Source: Nocardioides sp. (lineage in GTDB: Bacteria; Actinomycetota; Actinomycetes; Propionibacteriales; Nocardioidaceae). From it: a DNA stretch of 64,000 bases. Below the pieces are notes generated by a model. That model was given only the letters and a program-made list of their open reading frames with translations. It searched no databases and was not told where the DNA came from. The translations under genes and the position numbers were made by a program. The stretch lies in NCBI GenBank assembly GCA_020636915.1, contig JACJWV010000011.1:107310-171309 (forward strand). Reading direction: 5' to 3'. Below are positions 57,890 through 64,000 of this stretch, piece after piece; the stretch's first letter is position 1; each line of letters opens with the position of its first letter.

Positions 57890-59352
57890 GCACCCCGGGA
57901 AGCACCCCCGCACCCACCCGTCCCGGCTCCCACGTGCACAGCCTCGTCGCGATCGTCGGCTTCCTGGTCTGCGTGGAGGTCGCGAGCGGCGTCCTGCAGG
58001 GCTACTACACGCCGATCTTCAGCGACATCGCCGACCACCTCGACATCGCGGACGCCGACGTCAACTGGTTCGAGGCCTCGCAGCTGATCGTCTCCGCGCT
58101 GGTCGTGGTGCCGCTCGCCCGGCTCGGGGACATGGTCGGGCACAAGAGGATCCTGCTGCTCTCGACCGCCGTCACCGCACTCGGCTCGTGGGTGCTCGCG
58201 CTGGCTCCGTCCTTCGGCGTCTTCCTCGTCGGCGCCGCCCTGCAGGGCGCGTACGTCGTGTGGCTGCCGCTCGAGGTGGCGATCATCTACCGGCGTACCG
58301 CCGACTCCGGCCGCCAGAACCTGCTCACCCGCCGCGGCGCGGCCGTGCTCGTCGGCGCCCTCGAGCTCTCGGTCATCATCGGCGCGGTCACCAGCGGCGC
58401 GCTGGTGACCGCGACCTCGATGACGGTGCTGCTGATGCTGCCGGCGATCGTCGTGTCGGTGGTCTTCTTCGTGATCTGGTTCGGCATCGAGGACGTCCCG
58501 GGCACCTCGTCCGGCGGCCTGGACCTCGGCGGGCTCGCGATCCTGACGGCCGCGCTGGGCCTGGTGATGGGCGGCCTGATCACGATCCGGCTCGAGGGCG
58601 CCGGGAGCCTGCTCGCCTGGGGGCTGATCGTGCTCGGCCTCGCCGCGATGGTGCCGTTCACCCGTTACGAGCTGTCCCACGCCGACCCGCTGGTGGACGT
58701 CCGTCTCCTGCGGGCGGCCGGGCAGTGGCCGGTGCAGCTGACGGCGTTCCTCTTCGGCATGTCCGTGCTCGGTGCGCAGATCCCGTTGTCGACGTTCGCC
58801 CGCACTGACCCGGAGGTGGCCGGCTACGGGCTGGGGGCCTCGGCCGGGTTCGTCTCGACGCTGATCGGCGTCTACGTGATCTTCCTGGCGATCGGCGCCT
58901 TCACGCTCCCGCTGACGACCCGGCTGCTCGGCCCGCGGCTCGCGCTCGTGGCCTCCGCGGTCCTGGTCGCCATCGGGTACGGCATGTGGCTGCTCTTCCA
59001 CGACCACACCTGGCAGGCGCTCGTCAACATGGCCGTCGCCGGCCTCGGATCGGGAGCCCTGGTGGCCGCGCTGCCCGCGACCGCCGCCGCGGCGGCACCC
59101 TCGGACCGCACGAGCTTCGCGACCGGGATGACCAACGCGACCAAGACCGTGGGGGGCGCGATCGCCTCGGCGATCTTCGCGATCGCCCTGTCGTCCACCG
59201 GCTCGATCGCCGACCCGGAGAAGGGGCACGCGCCGCTCGCGGGCTACATGACCGTGTGGGCCGTCTGCGCCGTCGCCGCCCTCGGCGCCGCCGTGGCACT
59301 GCTGATGCTCCCCCGGCACGTCGCCGAGGAGCCGACGCCGGCCCTCGTCTGA
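57886..59352 (+). CDS. MFS transporter
   Basis: A 488-aa membrane protein with about 14 predicted helices. Seen: LVAIVGFLVCVEVASGVLQG in helix 1, VVPLARLGDMVGHKRILLLS with motif A (RLGDMVGHKR), and VAALPATAAAAAPSDRTSFA near residue 395. It resembles DHA2-like exporters. It is coupled to the M20 peptidase gene by a 4-bp overlap, which would suit uptake or efflux of that enzyme's substrate or product. A hairpin of the GTCCCTGACG family follows 65 bp after its stop. Confidence 0.9.
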   Translation: MSTPGSTPAPTRPGSHVHSLVAIVGFLVCVEVASGVLQGYYTPIFSDIADHLDIADADVNWFEASQLIVSALVVVPLARLGDMVGHKRILLLSTAVTALGSWVLALAPSFGVFLVGAALQGAYVVWLPLEVAIIYRRTADSGRQNLLTRRGAAVLVGALELSVIIGAVTSGALVTATSMTVLLMLPAIVVSVVFFVIWFGIEDVPGTSSGGLDLGGLAILTAALGLVMGGLITIRLEGAGSLLAWGLIVLGLAAMVPFTRYELSHADPLVDVRLLRAAGQWPVQLTAFLFGMSVLGAQIPLSTFARTDPEVAGYGLGASAGFVSTLIGVYVIFLAIGAFTLPLTTRLLGPRLALVASAVLVAIGYGMWLLFHDHTWQALVNMAVAGLGSGALVAALPATAAAAAPSDRTSFATGMTNATKTVGGAIASAIFAIALSSTGSIADPEKGHAPLAGYMTVWAVCAVAALGAAVALLMLPRHVAEEPTPALV

Positions 59353-59416
59353 AGCCGGTCGGAGGGATCCACCCGGGGTGGCGGGTCGGCGTGGTCGCCG
59401 TCGCTGCGTGAGTCCG

Positions 59417-59493
59417 GTCGAGGGGATACTCCCTGACGCTTCGGTCCCGGAACCGGCTCGCGAGGCGCCATTTCGTCAGGGACTACCCTCGAC
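59417..59493. repeat. GGGATAGTCCCTGACG hairpin repeat, copy 2
   Basis: Seen: arms GTCGAGGGGATACTCCCTGA(CG) and CGTCAGGGACTACCCTCGAC, with a ~35-nt loop. It shares TCCCTGACG...CGTCAGGGACTA with 32765-32833 while the loops differ. It lies between the MFS and DUF1992 genes. Confidence 0.8.
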
Positions 59494-59514
59494 GGGGCAG
59501 GAGGTGAGCGCCCG

Positions 59515-60084
59515 ATGCCCGACGAGCCCGAGGAGCCGGACCAGCCCGGGGAGCAGGACCGCGCGGCCCAGGAGAAGGCCCAGGAGAAGGCCCAGCGCGC
59601 CGCGGCCCGGGCCCGCATCGAGCAGCAGCAGACCTGGGTGGACCTGCAGGTCCGGCAGGCGATGGAGCGCGGGGACTTCGACAACCTGCCCGGTGCCGGC
59701 AAGCCGATCGAGGGGCTCGGCGAGCACCACGACCCGGACTGGTGGCTGAAGAAGCTCGTCGAGCGCGAGCGGATCACGGTGCTGCCGCCGAGCATCGCGC
59801 TGCGCAAGGAGGACGCCGACCTGGACGCGGCCCTGGACCGGCTGTTCACCGAGTCCGAGGTGCGCGCCCACGTCGAGGACTTCAACGCCCGCGTCGTCCG
59901 CGCGCGCTACTCGCTGTCGCCCGGCCCGCCGCTGATCACCATGCCGCGCGACGTCGACGCGACGGTCACTGCCTGGCGGGAGCGGCGCGACGCGCGCCGT
60001 ACTGAGCGGTACGAGCCCGCTGCGCCGCCCGCGAAGCGGCACTGGTGGAATCGGCGCAACAGACGTCGCGAGGGAGACACATGA
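59515..60084 (+). CDS. DUF1992 (DnaJ homologue-C28-like) protein
   Basis: A 189-aa cytosolic protein. Seen: an N-terminal acidic/helical part (EEPDQPGEQDRAAQEKAQEK), the DUF1992 core VDLQVRQAMERGDFDNLPGA near residue 42 followed by GKPIEGLGEHHDPDWWLKK, and a basic C-terminus (WWNRRNRRREGD). There is no J domain. Function is unknown. The stop overlaps the ATG of the 3-hydroxyacyl-CoA dehydrogenase gene. Confidence 0.9.
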   Translation: MPDEPEEPDQPGEQDRAAQEKAQEKAQRAAARARIEQQQTWVDLQVRQAMERGDFDNLPGAGKPIEGLGEHHDPDWWLKKLVERERITVLPPSIALRKEDADLDAALDRLFTESEVRAHVEDFNARVVRARYSLSPGPPLITMPRDVDATVTAWRERRDARRTERYEPAAPPAKRHWWNRRNRRREGDT

Positions 60085-60926
60085 AGAACGTCGGTGTGGT
60101 CGGTGGTGGCCTGATGGGCTCGGGCATCGCGGAGGTCTCCGCGCGCGCCGGGCAGGACGTGGTGGTCGTGGAGTCCTCCGACGCCGCGGCCAAGGCGGCG
60201 CTGGGACGGCTGGAGAAGTCGCTGCAGCGGGCGGCCGCCAAGGGCAAGATCGCATCCGTCGACGAGGTGCTGACCCGCATCCGGGTGGTGACGGACCTCG
60301 ACGCGCTGGCCGACCGGGACGTCGTGGTCGAGGCGATCGTGGAGGACGAGGCCGCCAAGGTCGCGCTGTTCAAGCAGCTCGACGCCGTGGTCGAGGCCCC
60401 CGACGCGATCCTGGCGTCCAACACCTCCTCGATCCCGATCATGAAGCTCGGCGTGGTGACCTCCCGCCCGCAGCAGGTCATCGGCGTCCACTTCTTCAAC
60501 CCGGTGCCGGTGCTGCAGCTGGTCGAGCTGGTGCCGTCGTTGCTCACCTCGGCCGACACCACCGAGCGGTCCCGGGCCTGGGTGCAGGACGGCCTGGGCA
60601 AGCAGGCGATCGACTGCCAGGACCGTGCCGGGTTCGTGGTCAACGCGCTGCTGATCCCGTTCATCCTCTCCGCGATCCGGATGTACGAGTCCGGGTTCGC
60701 CTCCGCCGAGGACATCGACCGCGGCCTCGTGCTCGGTGCGGCCCACCCCCAGGGCCCGCTCGCCCTGGCCGACCTGATCGGCCTGGACACCACCAAGGCC
60801 GTCGCGGAGTCGCTCTACGAGGAGTTCAAGGAGCCCCTGTACGCCGCCCCGCCCCTGCTCCAGCGGATGGTCGACGCCGGCCTGCTCGGCCGCAAGACCG
60901 GCCGGGGGTTCTACACCTACGGCTGA
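60081..60926 (+). CDS. 3-hydroxybutyryl-CoA dehydrogenase
   Basis: A 281-aa NAD-dependent 3-hydroxyacyl-CoA dehydrogenase converting (S)-3-hydroxybutyryl-CoA to acetoacetyl-CoA. Seen: VGVVGGGLMGSGIAEVSARA at the N-terminus, signature HFFNPVPVLQLVELV near residue 138 with catalytic His, and GLLGRKTGRGFYTYG at the C-terminus. Length matches Hbd/FadB2-type enzymes. Start overlaps the DUF1992 stop. It is followed by a GTCGGCCGGCCGAC repeat. Confidence 0.93.
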   Translation: MKNVGVVGGGLMGSGIAEVSARAGQDVVVVESSDAAAKAALGRLEKSLQRAAAKGKIASVDEVLTRIRVVTDLDALADRDVVVEAIVEDEAAKVALFKQLDAVVEAPDAILASNTSSIPIMKLGVVTSRPQQVIGVHFFNPVPVLQLVELVPSLLTSADTTERSRAWVQDGLGKQAIDCQDRAGFVVNALLIPFILSAIRMYESGFASAEDIDRGLVLGAAHPQGPLALADLIGLDTTKAVAESLYEEFKEPLYAAPPLLQRMVDAGLLGRKTGRGFYTYG

Positions 60927-60939
60927 GGTGGCCGGGCGC

Positions 60940-61030
60940 GAGTTTCGTCGGCCGGCCGACAAAATCCGCGGCGGGACGACGAAGTTTCGTCGTCCCGGAT
61001 CGGAAATCGTCGGCCGGCCGACAAAACTCC
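60940..61030. repeat. GTCGGCCGGCCGAC triple-hairpin repeat, copy E
   Basis: Full-length and nearly symmetric: GAGTTTCGTCGGCCGGCCGA..., centre GGGACGACGAAG / TTTCGTCGTCCC, right GTCGGCCGGCCGACAAAACT. Whole-element arms pair (GAGTTT.. with ..AAAACTC). It lies between convergent genes, a good terminator location. Confidence 0.88.
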
Positions 61031-61043
61031 CCCCACCCGCGGC

Positions 61044-63512
61044 TCAGGTCCCGGCCGCGCCACGCATCCCGGGCGTCGTGCGGTAGACCAGCTCGACCAG
61101 GGCCGCCCCGACCGCCCCCACCCCGAGCGCGGCCAGCACCAGCGGCCACGGTGCCTCGAAGTGGAAGAAGTCCCGGGCGGCCGGCAGCACGAACGCCAGC
61201 ACCGCCAGCCCCACGCACCCGGCGACCAGCGCCACCTTCCACGGCCGGAAGGGCCGCGCGAGGACGACGAGCACCCAGAACGAGGTGACCAGCAGCGAGA
61301 TCGTCGCGGTCGTCGACGGCACCCAGCACGCCCGGTCCCCGGCGAGGCTGCCCGTGACCGCGCACTGACCGGCCGGTGGTACGTCGACCGCGGCGTGGGT
61401 CAGCAGGTAGGACGCCATCACGACCAGGCCCGCCACCACCCCGGCGGGCACGGCGAAGCGGAGCACCCGTCCGAGGAAGCCCGGCACGTAGCGCCTCCGG
61501 TTCGGCCCCAGCGCGAGGAAGAACGCCGGGATGCCGATGGTCGTGGCCGACACCAGCGTCAGGTGTCGCGGCAGGAACGGGAAGGGCAGCAGGACGAGTG
61601 CGGCCGCGAGGATCGCGACCAGGCTCATCACGTTCTTGACCACGAACAGGTTCGCGACCCGCTCGACGTTGCCGATCACCCGGCGCCCCTCGGCGAGCAC
61701 GAACGGCAGGTGGGCGAACCGGCCGTCGAGCAGCACGAGCTGGGCGACCGCCTTCGTCGCCTGGGCGCCGTTGCCCATCGCCACGCCGATGTCGGCGTCC
61801 TTGAGCGCGAGCGCGTCGTTGACCCCGTCCCCCGTCATCGCGACCACGTGGCCCTCCGCCTGGAGCGCCTGCACCAGTGCCCGCTTCTGCTCGGGGGTGA
61901 CCCGACCGAACACGGTGGTGACGGCCGCCACCGCGCGCAGCTCCTGGGGGTCGGCCCCGAGCTCGCGCGCATCGCGGACGGCCTCGGGCGGCACCTCGAG
62001 CCCGACCCGGCGGGCGATGGCGGCCACCGTCGTCGGGTTGTCCCCGGAGATGACCTTGATCGTCACCCCCTCCTCGGCGAAGTAGCCCAGCGTCTCGGCC
62101 GCGTCCTCGCGCACCTGCTCCGAGAGCGTCACGAGCGCCACGCACCGTCCGCCGGGCGGCCCCGGCTCCCCGTCGGCCTGCTCGCCGTGGAGGAGGGCCA
62201 GCACCCGCCGTCCGGTGGCGGCGAGCGTGGCCACCCGGTCGCGGAGCGGGTCGCCCTCGAGCAGCAGGATCTCGGGCGCACCGAGGGCGTAGCTCCCCCG
62301 CCCTGCGAACGTCGCCCCGCTCCACTTGCGGGCCGAGCTGAAGGGGACCGTCGACTCCCGCCTCCAGCCGTCCGGCACCGGCACGGCCGCGCCGACGGCC
62401 CGGAGCGTCGCGTTGGCGTTGGGGTCGTCGGCGAAGGCGCCGAGCGCCGCGAGCACGTCGTCCCGACCGGCGCCGTACGTCGGCTCGCAGTCCTCGTAGG
62501 CGATCTCGCCGGTCGTCAGCGTGCCGGTCTTGTCCAGGCAGACGACGTCGACGCGGGCGAGGACCTCGACCGCGGGCAGCTCCTGCACCAGCACCTGCTG
62601 GCGGGTGAGCGCGACGGCCGCGAGCAGGAAGGCGACCGAGGTGAGCAGCACGAGGCCCTCGGGCACCAGCCCGACCAGGCCGCCGGTGGAGCGGATGAGC
62701 ACCTCCTGCCAGCCCTGGTCGCCGACCGCGCGGGACTGCGACCACAGCTGGAGCGGCAGGGCCAGCAGGATGATCCAGGTGATGTATCCCAGCAGCCGGT
62801 TGATGGAGGACTCGATCTCGGAGCGGGTGCGGGTGTAGACCCGGGCCTCCGCAGCGATCCGCTGCGCGTAGGAGTCGGGACCGACACCGGAGGCGACGAA
62901 GCGCCCGGTGCCCGCGACCACGGCCGTGCCGGACCGGACCTCCTGGCCCACCGCCTTGGGGACCGGGTCGGACTCACCCGTCAGGTTGGACTCGTCGACC
63001 TCGAGCCCGTCCACGGCCACGAGCGCCCCGTCGGCGCAGACCTGGTCGCCGATGCGGAGCTCGACCAGGTCGTCGAGGACCACCTCGCCGGTCGCGACCT
63101 CGACCGTGACGCCGTCGCGCACCACCCGAGCGGTCGGGGCGTTGAGCAGCGCGAGCCGGTCGAGCTTCCGCTTGGCGAGGTACTCCTGCACGATCCCGAT
63201 GCCGGAGTTGACCACCAGCACGAGCCCGAAGAGCCCGTCGGCGAGGGACCCGGTGACGAGGATCAGCACGAACAGCGACCCCAGCAGCGCGTTGAAGCGG
63301 GTGAAGACGTTGCTGCGCACGATCGCCCACAGCGGCCGGGAGGACCCCCGCTCGGTCCGGTTGGTCTGCCCGAGCGCCTGCCGCTGCGCGACCTCGGCGG
63401 CGGTCAACCCGCTGGTGTCGCCCCCGCCCAGGTCCACGCCCCGACTCTGCCAGAGCGGGAGCGTCCTGGCCCGCGCCCCGAGAAAGGTCCGGCTCCCTGT
63501 CAGATCGGTCAT
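61044..63512 (-). CDS. Cation-translocating P-type ATPase, CtpE-like
   Basis: An 822-aa P-type ATPase with ten predicted helices. Seen: LVVNSGIGIVQEYLAKRKLD, actuator motif DESNLTGESDPV, phosphorylation site VVCLDKTGTLTTGE (Asp near residue 326), MTGDGVNDALALKDADIGVA and TSFWVLVVL near the end. Sequence order and the N-terminal GLTAAEVAQR closely recall mycobacterial CtpE, a Ca2+ uptake ATPase, so calcium is the best guess. Start MTDLTG (ATG 63512) is divergent from the CoA-ester lyase gene. Confidence 0.92.
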   Translation of the reverse strand: MTDLTGSRTFLGARARTLPLWQSRGVDLGGGDTSGLTAAEVAQRQALGQTNRTERGSSRPLWAIVRSNVFTRFNALLGSLFVLILVTGSLADGLFGLVLVVNSGIGIVQEYLAKRKLDRLALLNAPTARVVRDGVTVEVATGEVVLDDLVELRIGDQVCADGALVAVDGLEVDESNLTGESDPVPKAVGQEVRSGTAVVAGTGRFVASGVGPDSYAQRIAAEARVYTRTRSEIESSINRLLGYITWIILLALPLQLWSQSRAVGDQGWQEVLIRSTGGLVGLVPEGLVLLTSVAFLLAAVALTRQQVLVQELPAVEVLARVDVVCLDKTGTLTTGEIAYEDCEPTYGAGRDDVLAALGAFADDPNANATLRAVGAAVPVPDGWRRESTVPFSSARKWSGATFAGRGSYALGAPEILLLEGDPLRDRVATLAATGRRVLALLHGEQADGEPGPPGGRCVALVTLSEQVREDAAETLGYFAEEGVTIKVISGDNPTTVAAIARRVGLEVPPEAVRDARELGADPQELRAVAAVTTVFGRVTPEQKRALVQALQAEGHVVAMTGDGVNDALALKDADIGVAMGNGAQATKAVAQLVLLDGRFAHLPFVLAEGRRVIGNVERVANLFVVKNVMSLVAILAAALVLLPFPFLPRHLTLVSATTIGIPAFFLALGPNRRRYVPGFLGRVLRFAVPAGVVAGLVVMASYLLTHAAVDVPPAGQCAVTGSLAGDRACWVPSTTATISLLVTSFWVLVVLARPFRPWKVALVAGCVGLAVLAFVLPAARDFFHFEAPWPLVLAALGVGAVGAALVELVYRTTPGMRGAAGT

Positions 63513-63548
63513 ACCGGGCAGGAGCCGCGCGCTGCTACCTTCCGCGGC

Positions 63549-64000
63549 ATGAGCGGATCCCGCAGCGCGAAGGACTTCTTCCGACCCCTGGCCGTGGGCG
63601 CGCCGACGCCCCTGACCGAGATCCCGGCCCGGCCCAGCCGCGCGATCCACTTCTTCGACCCGAGCAACGCCAAGATGGCGGCGAAGGTGCCCGACATGGT
63701 CGGCACCGTCGACGTGCTGCTCGGCAACCTCGAGGACGCGATCAAGTCCGACAACAAGGTGGCCGCGCGCGAGGGCTTGGTGAAGATCGCCCAGGAGACC
63801 GCCGATCTCGGAGGGCAGAGCGGGCCGACCCAGCTGTGGACGCGCATCAACGCGCTCGACAGCCCCTGGGTCCTCGACGACCTCACCACGCTGGTCCCGG
63901 CGATCGGCGACAAGCTCGACGTCGTGATGGTCCCCAAGGTGCAGGGCGCCGAGGACATCCACTACGTCGACCGGCTGCTCGCCCAGCTCGAGGCCAAGGC
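63549..64000 (+). CDS. HpcH/HpaI-type CoA-ester lyase (partial, cut by window end)
   Basis: The first ~150 residues of a citramalyl/malyl-CoA lyase-like protein. Seen: RAIHFFDPSNAKMAAKVPDM, LLGNLEDAIKSDNKVAAREG (EDA motif), LWTRINALDSPWVLDDLTTL, and DVVMVPKVQGAEDI (VPKV, typical of the TIM barrel). It continues past position 64000. Similar proteins are (3S)-malyl-CoA or beta-methylmalyl-CoA lyases; exact substrate not decidable. Confidence 0.88.
   Translation, partial: MSGSRSAKDFFRPLAVGAPTPLTEIPARPSRAIHFFDPSNAKMAAKVPDMVGTVDVLLGNLEDAIKSDNKVAAREGLVKIAQETADLGGQSGPTQLWTRINALDSPWVLDDLTTLVPAIGDKLDVVMVPKVQGAEDIHYVDRLLAQLEAK

Overview
The window reads as chromosomal DNA of a high-GC actinobacterium, most likely Nocardioides or a close relative in the Nocardioidaceae (inference). 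The support is the HspR-type heat-shock operon with HAIR operators, F420-type oxidoreductases, KstR-like operators, a DUF222/HNH endonuclease gene, common GTG starts and 4-bp ATGA/GTGA gene overlaps. No rRNA, tRNA, CRISPR array or recognisable transposase was seen.

Layout. 0-12 kb: clpB and the dnaK-grpE-dnaJ-hspR operon, each preceded by a HAIR palindrome, with a three-gene membrane/signalling unit and an alpha/beta hydrolase between them. 11.6-19.3 kb: NUDIX hydrolase, aldo/keto reductase, an MHS-type symporter with a 3-hydroxybutyrate dehydrogenase-like SDR and a PucR-type regulator, then a MarR/EamA divergent pair. 19.4-28.4 kb: an AbiEi/DUF559 gene bracketed by hairpin repeats; a divergent lipid- or sterol-type catabolic cluster (Ddn-like, NTF2-like, LLM, DUF1214, SDR, sulfotransferase, DapB-like) around a KstR-like operator; and an Rrf2/NmrA-like divergent pair. 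28.5-35.9 kb: an amino-acid ABC transporter with fused binding protein and permease, a cupin, two MFS exporters and a P450. 36-40.3 kb: an FMO-tetR-hydrolase operon divergent from an SDR, with a second KstR-like operator. 40.4-42.4 kb: an HNH/DUF222 gene bounded by ~100-bp inverted repeats. 42.4-48.5 kb: TauE, a sucrase/ferredoxin-like protein, a JmjC oxygenase and an Asp-rich repeat peptide, divergent from a FAD oxidase and a radical SAM/SPASM protein. 48.5-55.6 kb: a LuxR/LAL regulator and part of a histidine-utilisation operon. 55.6-64 kb: nitroreductase, M20 peptidase with MFS, DUF1992, 3-hydroxyacyl-CoA dehydrogenase, a CtpE-like P-type ATPase and the start of a CoA-ester lyase.

Two themes stand out. 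First, a possible peptide-modification system: a 95-aa peptide built of D-G-D-G-S-like pentapeptides sits stop-to-start (TGA|GTG) upstream of a JmjC/RoxA-type 2-oxoglutarate oxygenase, which overlaps a thioredoxin-fold [2Fe-2S]-type gene. This would be a substrate/enzyme/redox-partner trio. Second, the intergenic space is unusually rich in palindromic repeat families. At least seven are distinguishable. Some supply the stop codons of genes, one bracket surrounds an endonuclease-like gene, and one ~94-bp palindrome is inserted in frame inside hutF.
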